From: Alteromonas macleodii
Lineage (GTDB): Bacteria; Pseudomonadota; Gammaproteobacteria; Enterobacterales; Alteromonadaceae
Reading direction: 5' to 3'
NCBI RefSeq assembly: GCF_903772925.1
Contig: NZ_LR812090.1
Location: 1,446,333-1,510,332 of the forward strand
Length of the DNA: 64,000 nt
Made by a program: the position numbers and the translations under genes. Below, in pieces: positions 43,649-52,707 of the stretch (the first letter of the stretch is position 1; every line of letters begins with the position of its first letter). The notes under the pieces are model-generated. The model was not told the DNA's origin. It searched no databases and saw only the letters and a program-made list of their open reading frames with translations.

Positions 43649-44980
43649 CTAATCGTGATTTGGAAATTGAATAACGATACGAGCGCCGCCAAGCGCGCTG
43701 TCTTTGATAAGCATTCTACCTTCGTAGATTGAAACTAGGTCTGTGGCTAAGGCCATTCCAATTCCGTGGCCTTCGGTGTAGGTGTCAAGACGAGTTCCTC
43801 GCTCTAGTAAAAGTACTTTTTTGTCGTCAGGAATACCTGGCCCGTCGTCTTCAACATTTATTGTGAGCCAACCTTCACTAGTTTCTGCAGATATAACAAT
43901 TCTATCCTGAGCCGCTTTGCATGCGTTGTCTAACAGATTACCGCAAAGCTCCATAAAATCTGTTTCGTCCCCTTTGAACTGGATATTGTCATCCATATCG
44001 AATTCAATGGTTAGGGCTTTGTCTTGATAAACTTTGTCCATAGCATCGGCAAGTTTGTGTAATACTGGTAAAACATTAATAGCTTGTTGCCAACCAGATT
44101 TTCCTGCACTCGCTCTTTTCAGTTGGCGTTTAATAATTCTGTCAATTTGCTGAAGCGATTCCTTTACTTCGGTTGGTAAATTACTATTCCCCGAAGCTAC
44201 TGCAAGTGGTGTTTTCAAGCTATGTGCTAGGTCACCTAAGCTGTTTTTGTATCTTGCTCTTTGCGCTGCTTCAGTTTGAAGCAATCCGTTAATAGACTCT
44301 TTCAAAGAATCGAATTCGACTGGGTATCGCGATTCTAACTCGCGTCTATTGCCGCTAGAAGTTTGTGAAATCTCGTCAATTAGCTTTCTAACAGGTTGAA
44401 GCACTAAGCTTATGCCTATGATAATAAAAACTAAAAGCGCAATGCAGAGGGTGACTATCCATTGCCACGTTGTGCTCAAAAAAGTATTCCGCTCAGCTTC
44501 GAACAGTGCTTTGTTATTGAATATATAAAACCTTACTGGCTCGAAATCTCTGCTTGATGCAAACTCGGCAGTAAAGGCATATACAAAAAATTGGGACTTT
44601 TCCTCAAATGTGGGTGTATAGGATTCCAAAAACAACTCGTTGCCTACAGCGACGTCTATTGCAGGAGGAGTAAAGGTATACTCAAGGGCAGAAGCTGATT
44701 GCCAAATCACTTCATCTCGAAATACGATAACGCCAAGATAGCCAGAGCCAGGAAGATTAAGCTGTTCTTCGTACAAAATTTCAGGCATATAAGGCATGTC
44801 GCCATCTAACTCAAAAGCTGATAACAGCCCTAAGTTCATCAACCTAAGTTCGCTCATTTTAGCTTGTGTAAGGCTATCGGTATAAGCTTCGTCCAAAATG
44901 ACAACAGTGAAAGGTGCAAAAAGTGCAAGTAGAACTATCGCTAGAAAAATACTTCGTAAACAAAGCGACAACTGCCTCAT
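43649..44980 (-). CDS. PhoQ-like sensor histidine kinase
   Basis: 443 aa. Two membrane helices (about 10-30 and 172-195) flank a periplasmic sensor domain; a HAMP region follows (LQPVRKLIDEISQ). The H-box is LGDLAHSLKTPLAVA and the ATPase boxes are NLLDNACKAA, VEDDGPGIPDDKK and GHGIGMALATDLV. The arrangement LAHSLKTPLA and pairing with a PhoP-type regulator suggest the PhoQ family, which responds to low Mg2+ and envelope stress in enterobacteria. Its start overlaps the regulator gene's stop by 4 bp. Confidence 0.9.
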   Translation of the reverse strand: MRQLSLCLRSIFLAIVLLALFAPFTVVILDEAYTDSLTQAKMSELRLMNLGLLSAFELDGDMPYMPEILYEEQLNLPGSGYLGVIVFRDEVIWQSASALEYTFTPPAIDVAVGNELFLESYTPTFEEKSQFFVYAFTAEFASSRDFEPVRFYIFNNKALFEAERNTFLSTTWQWIVTLCIALLVFIIIGISLVLQPVRKLIDEISQTSSGNRRELESRYPVEFDSLKESINGLLQTEAAQRARYKNSLGDLAHSLKTPLAVASGNSNLPTEVKESLQQIDRIIKRQLKRASAGKSGWQQAINVLPVLHKLADAMDKVYQDKALTIEFDMDDNIQFKGDETDFMELCGNLLDNACKAAQDRIVISAETSEGWLTINVEDDGPGIPDDKKVLLLERGTRLDTYTEGHGIGMALATDLVSIYEGRMLIKDSALGGARIVIQFPNHD

Positions 44981-45651
44981 AGACTTCTATTTATCCTGTA
45001 ACCTCTACCCCGAAGTGTTTCGATTGGCTTCAATTCACCTGATGGGTCTAATTTTTTGCGCAGTCTTCCTACAAAAACTTCAATGACATTGCTGTCTAAA
45101 TCGAAATCTTGATCGTAAATATGTTCGGTTAACTCCGTTTTAGATATGACCTTTTGCGGATTAAGCATAAGGTACTCCATCACTTTGTATTCATACGCGG
45201 TTAAATCTAGGGCCTCACCGTTTAGCGATAGCTCTTCGCTTACTGTATCTAGCGAAATAGGACCGAACTGAATGGTAGGGTTTGCTTGACCTGAAGCGCG
45301 TCGAATTAGCGCTTTTGTTCGAGCAAGTAATTCTTCATTATGAAAGGGTTTGGTGAGGTAGTCGTCGGCTCCGGCATCAAGGCCTTCTACTTTCTCTTGC
45401 CATCTATCTCTAGCTGTTAAGATAAGTATAGGGCAAGAAATATCAGCTTGACGGGCTTTTCGTATAACCTCAAATCCGTCTAACTTCGGCATGCCGATGT
45501 CGACAATAGCCAGGTCATAGCTATATTCTTTAATGAGAAAAAGCGCGTGCTCACCATTATCAGCGAGGTCTACGCTATAGCCATTTTGCTGAAGAAGCGC
45601 GTCAAGTTGGGTTAATAATCTGCTATCGTCTTCGGCTACGAGGATACGCAT
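44977..45651 (-). CDS. OmpR/PhoP-type response regulator
   Basis: 224 aa. Receiver domain with acidic pocket EDD (about 7-9), phospho-acceptor in LAIVDIGMPKLDG and Lys in YLTKPFHNEEL; the C-terminal winged helix is ALDLTAYEYKVMEYLMLN...VEVFVGRLRKKLD. Partner of the PhoQ-like kinase (4-bp overlap). The start is one base after the stop of the PepSY gene, so the three form an operon in the order PepSY - regulator - kinase. Confidence 0.93.
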   Translation of the reverse strand: MRILVAEDDSRLLTQLDALLQQNGYSVDLADNGEHALFLIKEYSYDLAIVDIGMPKLDGFEVIRKARQADISCPILILTARDRWQEKVEGLDAGADDYLTKPFHNEELLARTKALIRRASGQANPTIQFGPISLDTVSEELSLNGEALDLTAYEYKVMEYLMLNPQKVISKTELTEHIYDQDFDLDSNVIEVFVGRLRKKLDPSGELKPIETLRGRGYRINRSL

Positions 45652-45652
45652 G

Positions 45653-45922
45653 TTAGTCCTTATCTTTATTTGTTTTTACCTTGCCTGAGCGTTTGTCTAC
45701 GTCTACTGATACTACTCGCCCTGACTTTTTAAGTACTTTTACCCGGTAGTTTTTTGAGGTCTGTTCAACTTTCAAAACGCGGCCATTTACAGCCGAGCGT
45801 GCACGCTCCGCAGCTTCGCTTTTTGATATATCGCCACCAGAATCTTGCAACGCCAATGCTGGCGTAGTGTTAGACAATGCTAACACTAAACAAACTACTG
45901 CAACACGAAGCGATAATGCCAT
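45653..45922 (-). CDS. PepSY-domain periplasmic protein
   Basis: 89 aa. A signal peptide (VAVVCLVLALSNTTPALA) is followed by a small PepSY unit (SKSEAAERARSAVNGRVLKVEQ...YRVKVLKKSGRVVSVDVDKRSGKV). PepSY proteins of this type often precede PhoPQ-like genes, and their role may be to modulate sensing or protease activity (inference). First gene of the three-gene two-component operon. Confidence 0.9.
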   Translation of the reverse strand: MALSLRVAVVCLVLALSNTTPALALQDSGGDISKSEAAERARSAVNGRVLKVEQTSKNYRVKVLKKSGRVVSVDVDKRSGKVKTNKDKD

Positions 45923-46072
45923 ACAACCTCACAATTATTTTCCTACACAGGTCAAACTACAGATAAGTATAACTTGGTTAACTGAACCCATTCTGAACTA
46001 GGTTTAGTCTACCTTGCAGAGCAAAAGCTGTATATAAGCCTTAAGTAAATGGCATCTACGAAAGAGCAAATA

Positions 46073-46528
46073 TTGTGGACAGACACTTAATTGCAATGAT
46101 GACGCAAGTCAAAATTAGAGTGTCTGTCCACAATCTATTTAAAGGCCTCATGTTACGAATATAGTCTAGCGCTCTCGCTACTATGACATATTGAGTAATC
46201 TTTACTCTTACTTTGAAAATGTGTCTGTCCGCTTTGTTGATTTGTAACTACGTGAGCAATATCTACGATGTTGTCGAGTGACTATCCACAGTTCCCTTTA
46301 CATAGTTCTTACAGACCATGGGAATATATGAGTGTCTGTCCAAACCTGTACCTGCCTCGCGTTGGGTGAAAAGGCTGACGTTTCTTAATAGCTTATTTTG
46401 CAAGGGAATTCGGCGATATTGTTTTTTTGGCATGTCATGTGCGATGCATAGGCTTTAGATGAGTCAATAAAATGAAAATAAGGTGTTTAGTTCAACTGCT
46501 CAATTCAATAGTAACGTCGGACAGACAC
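46073..46528. repeat. Repeat cluster with 16-bp hairpin, divergent intergenic region
   Basis: The 630-bp region between the PepSY start and the 46551 gene holds exact 10-mers at 46077 (forward), 46120, 46221 and 46332 (reverse) and 46519 (forward). The 46077/46120 pair forms a perfect 16-bp stem (46073-46088 with 46119-46134). The last copy ends about 12 bp before the Shine-Dalgarno sequence of the next gene. No ORF or RNA gene is seen. Confidence 0.88.
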
Positions 46529-46550
46529 TTATTTTCAACAAGGAGGAGCT

Positions 46551-47015
46551 ATGTCTAGCGATATTAAGAAAACAATGTGGAAAGCAATGTCAGATAGTCC
46601 AAAGGTAATGGTAAGTCTGGTCGGTGAGGATATGCATGCTGAGCCAATGTATGCTCAACTTGACAAAGAAGCTGATAGCGAGTTTTGGTTCTACACGAGT
46701 CGCGACAACCGTATCGCTAAAGGCGGAAAAGCAATGGTTCACTTTGCATCTAAGGGGCACGATGTGTTTGCGTGCATTCGAGGCAATCTCACCGTTGAAT
46801 CACGTAAAGAGGTGATTGATAAATATTGGTCTAATCTTGTAGAAGCATGGTTTGAGAAAGGTAAAGAGGACCCTTCACTATTAATGCTTCGTTTTGAGCT
46901 TATAGATGCGGAAGTGTGGGATGCCGATCCTTCACTCAAAGGGATGTTCAAAATGATGACGGGAAAAACGGTGAAGCCGGGAGAAATGGGTGAACATGAA
47001 AAGGTAGACCTGTAA
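46551..47015 (+). CDS. Pyridoxamine 5'-phosphate oxidase-like general stress protein
   Basis: 154 aa, a split-barrel flavin-binding fold of the general stress protein 26 type: MVSLVGEDMHAEPMYAQLD, FWFYTSRDNRIAKGG, VHFASKGHDVFACIRGNLTV, and DPSLLMLRFELIDAEVWD. The C-terminal GKTVKPGEMGEHEKVDL is also typical. These proteins bind FMN or FAD and are induced by stress; the substrate is unknown. AAGGAGGAGCT directly precedes the ATG, a very strong ribosome-binding site. Confidence 0.9.
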   Translation: MSSDIKKTMWKAMSDSPKVMVSLVGEDMHAEPMYAQLDKEADSEFWFYTSRDNRIAKGGKAMVHFASKGHDVFACIRGNLTVESRKEVIDKYWSNLVEAWFEKGKEDPSLLMLRFELIDAEVWDADPSLKGMFKMMTGKTVKPGEMGEHEKVDL

Positions 47016-47083
47016 CCCCCCATGTTTCGAGACAGTGGCATGACGCAGCTTTGAAAAGCTAAGAAAACTGCTCAGTCAAAAAA

Positions 47084-47212
47084 GTGTCTGTCCACAATTT
47101 ATTATTAGCTTTAAGCTAGTTGGTGGCTAACTACTAAGTGACTGTCCACTATCGAGCGTGGCATAGCTACGAGTGACTGTCCAAAGTTAGCTTTCAAAGT
47201 AAGTGTCTGTCC
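47084..47212 (-). repeat. Four same-orientation repeats, alternating forms
   Basis: GTGTCTGTCC at 47084 and 47203 bracket GTGACTGTCC at 47138 and 47173, all in the same orientation within 130 bp. Three of the four copies continue as CCAC, giving AGTG-x-CTGTCCAC. Confidence 0.88.
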
Positions 47213-47248
47213 ACTATTGGCACTATTGGCTAAATCAAAGAAAATAAA

Positions 47249-47292
47249 AAAGCCCCTGAAAACTCGGAGTAACCCGGTTTTCAGGGGCTTTC
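47249..47292. terminator. Terminator shared by 46551 gene and trp operon side
   Basis: AAAGCCCCTGAAAAC and GTTTTCAGGGGCTTT form a long stem (15 bp). The A and T flanks allow function in both directions between the convergent units, and it lies about 40 bp past the yciI stop. Confidence 0.92.
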
Positions 47293-47333
47293 GCTATTCG
47301 TTGTTTACTTACGACTTAGCGTTTAGCTAAAAA

Positions 47334-47633
47334 CTAAGGCAAAACTTTTTTGTAAGGTTTAACAACAACGTTTTCATAAACACCAGCCTCAATGTAGGGG
47401 TCGGCGTCTGCCCATGCTTGGGCGTCCTCTAGTGAATCAAACTCTGCTACTACTAGCGAACCAGTAAATCCGGCCGGACCTGGGTCTGAGCTATCTACAG
47501 CAGGGAAGGGGCCAGCCATGACTAAACGGCCCGCATCTTTTAACGCATTCAAACGCTCAAGGTGAGCAGGGCGTGCCGCAAGGCGTTTTTCTAGACTGTC
47601 CACTACATCGGTAGCACAAATCATATATAGCAT
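47334..47633 (-). CDS. yciI: YciI family protein
   Basis: 99 aa, ferredoxin-like dimeric alpha/beta barrel. [66 protein letters not shown] and [15 protein letters not shown] are all typical, including the catalytic-candidate His in PAHLERL. Biochemical role unknown. It starts 4 bp after the trpA stop and therefore is the likely last gene of the trp transcript. Confidence 0.93.
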   Translation of the reverse strand: MLYMICATDVVDSLEKRLAARPAHLERLNALKDAGRLVMAGPFPAVDSSDPGPAGFTGSLVVAEFDSLEDAQAWADADPYIEAGVYENVVVKPYKKVLP

Positions 47634-47637
47634 ACGC

Positions 47638-48447
47638 TTATCCTTTTGCCGTAGCAGCTTTCATGCTCTCAACAAAGCTGCCGAGCTCGCTTAGCATTTT
47701 GTGACTGTCCGATAAATTGGCAGCGATAATATTCACTGTCGCCGAGCCTGAAATTGCGCCAGCGGCACCTGCGTCAATAGCAGATTTAACCTGCTCCGGT
47801 GTAGAAATACCAAAGCCTAACAAGGCTGGTGCTGCTTTGTGTTTATTCAATCGCTCAATAAGCTCTGAAGCAGGTACGTTAGCAGCCGTTTCTGCGCCAG
47901 TAACGCCCGCACGGCCTAACAGGTATGTATAGCCTTTCGAGTATTCCCCGATTTTTTCCATGGTTTCGTCAGTAGCATTAGGTGGTGCAATCAGAATTTG
48001 TGAAATGCCAGTGGCTTCGGCTGCTTTTTGAAAAGGTGCCGCTTCGCGAATAGGAACGTCAGCGACCAAAATTGAGTCAACGCCTGCCTCTTGCGCTTTA
48101 TTGTAAAAATTTTCGATGCCTTGGGCCATTACTAAGTTGCTGTACAGAAGCAAGCCGATAGGCACATTAGGATATTTTGCGCGAACGCGTGAAATTACGC
48201 CCAAGCAATCCGCTACCGTTACTTTACTCTCCAAAGCGCGTATGGCTGACGCTTGAATAGTCGGGCCATCAGCGATGGGGTCAGAGTAAGGTATACCTAA
48301 CTCAAGTGCGTCAGCACCGCTTTCTACTAGCTGGCAAATAATAGCTTCAGATTGCGCTAAATCAGGGTCACCCACCATTACGAAAGGTACGAATGCGCCC
48401 TGGTTTTTCTCATCAAGGCCCGCAAACATTTGTGCATATCTATCCAT
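47638..48447 (-). CDS. trpA: Tryptophan synthase alpha chain
   Basis: 269-aa TIM barrel cleaving indole-3-glycerol phosphate to indole. [20 protein letters not shown] holds one catalytic acid (Asp60 equivalent), [11 protein letters not shown] the other (Glu49 region), and [10 protein letters not shown] plus LLGFGIS the phosphate site. Works with TrpB as an alpha2beta2 complex. Start ATG shares one base with the trpB stop. The sister-form repeat GTGACTGTCC (47701-47710) encodes SDSH near the variable C-terminus. Confidence 0.97.
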   Translation of the reverse strand: MDRYAQMFAGLDEKNQGAFVPFVMVGDPDLAQSEAIICQLVESGADALELGIPYSDPIADGPTIQASAIRALESKVTVADCLGVISRVRAKYPNVPIGLLLYSNLVMAQGIENFYNKAQEAGVDSILVADVPIREAAPFQKAAEATGISQILIAPPNATDETMEKIGEYSKGYTYLLGRAGVTGAETAANVPASELIERLNKHKAAPALLGFGISTPEQVKSAIDAGAAGAISGSATVNIIAANLSDSHKMLSELGSFVESMKAATAKG

Positions 48448-49628
48448 TATAAATCGTCCCCTAAAATGTTGATAACGTGCGCTAAGTCTTTATCGCCACG
48501 CCCTGATAAATTAACCACGATGATGGTTTCTTCTTCCGCTTCATCAGCCATGTTAAGCGCATGTGCTAAAGCATGCGACGATTCAAGGGCAGGAATAATA
48601 CCTTCCTTTCTTGCCAGCAATTGGAATGCGTTCAGCGCTTCTTCGTCGGTGGCGGCCACGTATTCCGCTCGGCCAATATCGTGAAGATAAGCATGTTGAG
48701 GGCCAACAGCAGGGTAGTCGAGACCAGCCGATACTGAGTAGCTCTCTTCAATCTGGCCTTCTTTGTCTTGCATAATGAAGGTGTATGCGCCGTGAAGAAT
48801 ACCTTTTGTGCCCGTAACGATAGTTGCACCGTGCTCTTTGGTGTGCACGCCTTTGCCCGCAGGCTCAACGCCCACTAAGCGTACAGAAGGCTCGTCAATG
48901 AAGTCTGCAAACATACCAATGGCATTTGAGCCTCCACCTACACATGCCACTACGGCATCAGGCAAGCGGCCTTCTTTTTCCATAATTTGTGCACGAGTTT
49001 CTTCACCAATCATACGGTGATATTCACGAACAATGGTCGGGAACGGGTGTGGGCCCGCGGCTGTGCCTAACAAATAGTGCGCTTTATCATAGTTTGCCGA
49101 CCAGTCGCGCATGGCTTCGTTTACGGCATCTTTAAGCGTACCTGAGCCTGCGTTTACAGGAATAACCTCTGCGCCCATAAGCTTCATTCGGAACACGTTT
49201 GGCGCTTGACGTTCAACGTCTTTCGCACCCATATAAATACGTGCTTTTAGCCCCAACAATGCACATGCTAACGCGGTTGCAACACCGTGCTGACCTGCGC
49301 CGGTTTCGGCAATAACTTCTTTTTTACCCATTCGCTTGGTAAGTAGTGCTTGGCCCAACACCTGGTTAGTTTTGTGTGCACCACCGTGAAGTAGGTCTTC
49401 ACGCTTTAGGTATAACTTCACCTTTGGGTTACTTACCAGATTGCGAGTTAACGTCATTGACGTTGGGCGACCGGCGTAGTCTTTTAACAGAGATAAAAAC
49501 TCTTCGTTAAATGTCGGGTCGTCCTTGGCATCTAAAAATGCTTTTTCCAGTTGGTCTAGTGCTGGAATAAGTAGCTCGGGCACGTACATGCCACCAAATT
49601 CGCCAAATTTTGTATCTAACTGGTTCAT
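48447..49628 (-). CDS. trpB: Tryptophan synthase beta chain
   Basis: 393-aa PLP enzyme that condenses indole with serine. The Schiff-base lysine is in [18 protein letters not shown], the phosphate loop is [12 protein letters not shown], and [27 protein letters not shown] and [10 protein letters not shown] are conserved. Normal length. Start ATG 49628 is 20 bp after the trpCF stop. Confidence 0.98.
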   Translation of the reverse strand: MNQLDTKFGEFGGMYVPELLIPALDQLEKAFLDAKDDPTFNEEFLSLLKDYAGRPTSMTLTRNLVSNPKVKLYLKREDLLHGGAHKTNQVLGQALLTKRMGKKEVIAETGAGQHGVATALACALLGLKARIYMGAKDVERQAPNVFRMKLMGAEVIPVNAGSGTLKDAVNEAMRDWSANYDKAHYLLGTAAGPHPFPTIVREYHRMIGEETRAQIMEKEGRLPDAVVACVGGGSNAIGMFADFIDEPSVRLVGVEPAGKGVHTKEHGATIVTGTKGILHGAYTFIMQDKEGQIEESYSVSAGLDYPAVGPQHAYLHDIGRAEYVAATDEEALNAFQLLARKEGIIPALESSHALAHALNMADEAEEETIIVVNLSGRGDKDLAHVINILGDDL

Positions 49629-49648
49629 TACGTTGTCCTGTATTTAAA

Positions 49649-51058
49649 TTAGTAACGGCGGCAAACAGCAAAAAGCGCGTCGAGTTTTTCTTCGCTTTTC
49701 ACGCCTGGGGCGGTTTCTACGCCTGAATTCACATCAATAGCACCACTGCCGGTTGCAATAGCTTCTGCAACATTCTGGGCGTTGATACCGCCAGCAAGCA
49801 CTAACTTATGCTTCGCTTCGATATCGTTTAATAACTGCCAGTTGAAGGCTTCGCCTGTACCGCCTTTTGCATCACCTACTTGGCAATCCAGAAGAACGCG
49901 GCTGATAAGACTGTTATTTAAGTGTCTGTCCACTGCGTCTGGTAGAGCGTCAGAAGAGGTTGCATTAACACCTTCGACTTTCCAAATTTCACAACCTTCT
50001 GGAAGCTTGGCAGCAAGCGCTGAAATGTAAGTGTCATCTTCGCTGCCATGAAGTTGTACAGCAAAAAGGTTAAGTGAGGCGGCGAGTGATGCCACTTTAT
50101 CAATGTCGTGATTAACGAACACCCCAACAAAAGCACCGTCAACGCTTTGTGTTATGGTCAAAGCCTGTGCTTCGCTCACACAGCGTGGCGATTTTTCAGC
50201 GAAGATAAGCCCGCCAAAGCTTGCGCCTTTATCGAATGCCATTTGTGCTTGTTGGGGGCTGGTAAGCCCACACACTTTAACTGCACCATTCACTAACGTT
50301 TTTACTGCGCGCGGCAGGTCAGCCTCGGCCATTAACGCACTGCCCACCAAAAAGCCTTGGGATACAGGCGCTAAACGAAGCACGTCTTGGTGTGTGTAAA
50401 TGCCCGACTCTGAAATAACCACGTAGTCGTGCGTGGCTTTATCAAGCATGGGCACAAGGCGTTCTGTGGTCGCTAAATCGGTAGAAAGGTCGCGTAAGTT
50501 GCGATTGTTGATACCAATGATGTTAGCTTCAAGGGCAATAGCGCGCTCCATTTCTTCTTCATTACTTACTTCGGTAAGAATGTCTAATGACAGAGCATTG
50601 GCAACGCTTGCCAACTCGCGATATTCGTCATCATTTAGCACACTAAGCATTAATAGCACTGCGTCGGCATTATAGTGACGGGCTAAAAACACTTGATAGG
50701 TATCAACGAAGAAATCTTTGTTAAGCACAGGCTGAGCAACACGCTCAGTAACATAAGCTAAGTACTCAAATTTACCTTGGAAGTACTTCTCGTCTGTCAG
50801 CACAGAAATACCGGCAGCATAAGGCGTGTAAGCCGCTAAGATCTCGTCTAAATCGAAATGCTCTCGAATAAGGCCTTTTGAAGGCGATGCTTTTTTGCAT
50901 TCGAAGATAAAGCCTGCGTTTGGGTCACTAAGTGCGGCAAATAAACTCTTTTCAGAAGGAACTAGATTCGCCTTGAAGCTTTCTAGCGGTAGTGCTTCTT
51001 TGCGTGCGGCCACTTCTTCTCGTTTGTCTGCAACAATTTTCTCAAGCACATTAGCCAT
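49649..51058 (-). CDS. trpCF: Bifunctional indole-3-glycerol phosphate synthase / PRA isomerase
   Basis: 469 aa. Residues 1-255 are TrpC (FECKKASPSKGLI, AAGISVLTDEKYFQGKFEYL, VLNKDFFVDTYQV, IIGINNRNLRDL, VISESGIY). Residues 256-469 are TrpF (VKVCGLTSPQQAQMAFDKGASFGGLIFAEKSPR, AVQLHGSEDD, LAGGINAQNV, DVNSGVETAPG). This fusion is typical of gammaproteobacteria. An exact dispersed 10-mer (49922-49931, VDRH) is at residues about 376-379 in a longer-than-usual TrpF loop. Overlaps trpD by 8 bp. Confidence 0.97.
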   Translation of the reverse strand: MANVLEKIVADKREEVAARKEALPLESFKANLVPSEKSLFAALSDPNAGFIFECKKASPSKGLIREHFDLDEILAAYTPYAAGISVLTDEKYFQGKFEYLAYVTERVAQPVLNKDFFVDTYQVFLARHYNADAVLLMLSVLNDDEYRELASVANALSLDILTEVSNEEEMERAIALEANIIGINNRNLRDLSTDLATTERLVPMLDKATHDYVVISESGIYTHQDVLRLAPVSQGFLVGSALMAEADLPRAVKTLVNGAVKVCGLTSPQQAQMAFDKGASFGGLIFAEKSPRCVSEAQALTITQSVDGAFVGVFVNHDIDKVASLAASLNLFAVQLHGSEDDTYISALAAKLPEGCEIWKVEGVNATSSDALPDAVDRHLNNSLISRVLLDCQVGDAKGGTGEAFNWQLLNDIEAKHKLVLAGGINAQNVAEAIATGSGAIDVNSGVETAPGVKSEEKLDALFAVCRRY

Positions 51059-52082
51059 TCGTGCTTACCTCCTGAGTAATTTTGGCAACCTTCGTTAATA
51101 ACTGCATGGGTAACCCTTCGGTCATAGCGTTCATCGCCATTTCAGCCCCTTCTTTGAAGGTTGAGGCTTTGCCGGTTACTTTCAACAGTGCCCCGCAGTT
51201 CATAGCGATAGCGGCACGGTGCGCCTCTTTACCTTCGCCGTTTAGCGCTGCTTCAACAAATTGTCTGTTTTCTTCAGGTTCACCGCCTTCAATCGCAGAA
51301 AGAGGATAATGAGGTAAACCGAAGTCTTCGGCGGTAACGGTAAGCTTGCGAATATCGCCATGCTCAAGGTCGTAAATCATTGATTCGCCGTGAAGCGCCA
51401 GTTCATCCAAGCCATCGCCATGCACAATCATTGCGCGGTGTTGGCCAAGCAGCATAAGGGTTTTTGCGTAAGGTTCAAGCAGTTCAGGAGAGTATACGCC
51501 GAAAACGCCATGAGTTGGACCCGCCGGGTTTGCCAGCGGCCCCAGTATATTAAACAAGGTTCTGGTCTTCATCGCAGCGCGCACGGGGGCTGCGTGGCGC
51601 ATACCGGCGTGATAAACCGGTGCAAAAAGAAATGTGAAATTTGCTTCATCTAAGCACTTGCGGGAAGTTTCTGGGCTTATCTCTAAATTAAGACCAAACT
51701 GGCGAAACAAATCAGCAGAGCCAGACTTACTCGATACACTGCGATTACCGTGTTTCGCCACCTTCACACCACAAGATGCGGCAACTACACCGGCTGCACT
51801 GGAAATATTAATGGTGTTGTGGCCATCACCGCCTGTACCAACGATATCTGCAAACTCATAAGACGGTGTGGGAAAGGGCAGTGCATTGGCAACCATGGCA
51901 CTCGCCGCACCTGCAATTTCGCTGGGTGATTCTTTTTTCATTTTCAGCGCAGTCAGCACTGAAGCAATCATCACCTCGCTTTGCTCACCGTGCATGATGC
52001 TGTTAAACAAGCTGTATGCCTCGGTTTGCGACAGTGATTCTCGCAACATAATTTGTTCTAGTAGAGGGCCTGCGTTAAGCAT
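51051..52082 (-). CDS. trpD: Anthranilate phosphoribosyltransferase
   Basis: 343 aa, unfused. Transfers phosphoribose from PRPP to anthranilate. [19 protein letters not shown] is the PRPP loop, [21 protein letters not shown] and [19 protein letters not shown] are conserved, and [10 protein letters not shown] holds the metal-binding acids. Its ends overlap both trpG (8 bp) and trpCF (8 bp), so translation is tightly coupled. Confidence 0.97.
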   Translation of the reverse strand: MLNAGPLLEQIMLRESLSQTEAYSLFNSIMHGEQSEVMIASVLTALKMKKESPSEIAGAASAMVANALPFPTPSYEFADIVGTGGDGHNTINISSAAGVVAASCGVKVAKHGNRSVSSKSGSADLFRQFGLNLEISPETSRKCLDEANFTFLFAPVYHAGMRHAAPVRAAMKTRTLFNILGPLANPAGPTHGVFGVYSPELLEPYAKTLMLLGQHRAMIVHGDGLDELALHGESMIYDLEHGDIRKLTVTAEDFGLPHYPLSAIEGGEPEENRQFVEAALNGEGKEAHRAAIAMNCGALLKVTGKASTFKEGAEMAMNAMTEGLPMQLLTKVAKITQEVSTNG

Positions 52083-52707
52083 GGTTCGCTCCCTGTAACG
52101 TTAGATAGTCAATACTTTGCTTTAACAGCAAACTTCCGTGGGCTGTTAAAATAGATTCTGGGTGAAATTGGAAACCCAACATGCGATCTTCGCTGTTGTA
52201 AACTGCCATTACGGCCTCACTGCCGTCATCGTTTATTGTAGATGCGCAAACAGTAAGGTTTTCAGGCAATGAATGTGCCACTAAAGAGTGGTAGCGTGCG
52301 ACATGTAAGGGCTGCTGTAAGCCTTTGAACATGGCATCTTCAGAATGAGTAATGGCAGAAGATTTGCCGTGCATAACTTGGCTGGCGCGGCCTACGGTGC
52401 CGCCGTAATGCTCAACAATGGCTTGATGGCCTAAGCAAATACCAATTACGGGGAACACGCCGTGTACCTTTTTAAGTAGCTCAGGCATACAGCCGGCTTC
52501 ACTTGGTGCGCCTGGACCTGGTGACAACATAAGAAGCACAGGGCCTTTCGTTGCTTGTTCCTGCATTCTTTCAAACAAGGCATTTGCTGAAACCGTGTTG
52601 CGATACACCTTTATATCTAGGTTTAAGGTGCGCAGTTCGTCCACAAGGTTGTAGGTAAATGAGTCTACATTGTCGAGCAAAAATAGGGTGGTCACTTGCT
52701 GATTCAT
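52075..52707 (-). CDS. trpG: Anthranilate synthase component II (glutamine amidotransferase)
   Basis: 210-aa class I amidotransferase delivering ammonia to TrpE. The N-terminus is [16 protein letters not shown], the oxyanion segment [11 protein letters not shown], the nucleophile Cys is in [11 protein letters not shown], and the His-x-Glu pair is in [10 protein letters not shown]. Begins inside the trpE stop (4-bp overlap). Separate from trpD, unlike the E. coli fusion. Confidence 0.97.
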   Translation of the reverse strand: MNQQVTTLFLLDNVDSFTYNLVDELRTLNLDIKVYRNTVSANALFERMQEQATKGPVLLMLSPGPGAPSEAGCMPELLKKVHGVFPVIGICLGHQAIVEHYGGTVGRASQVMHGKSSAITHSEDAMFKGLQQPLHVARYHSLVAHSLPENLTVCASTINDDGSEAVMAVYNSEDRMLGFQFHPESILTAHGSLLLKQSIDYLTLQGANHA

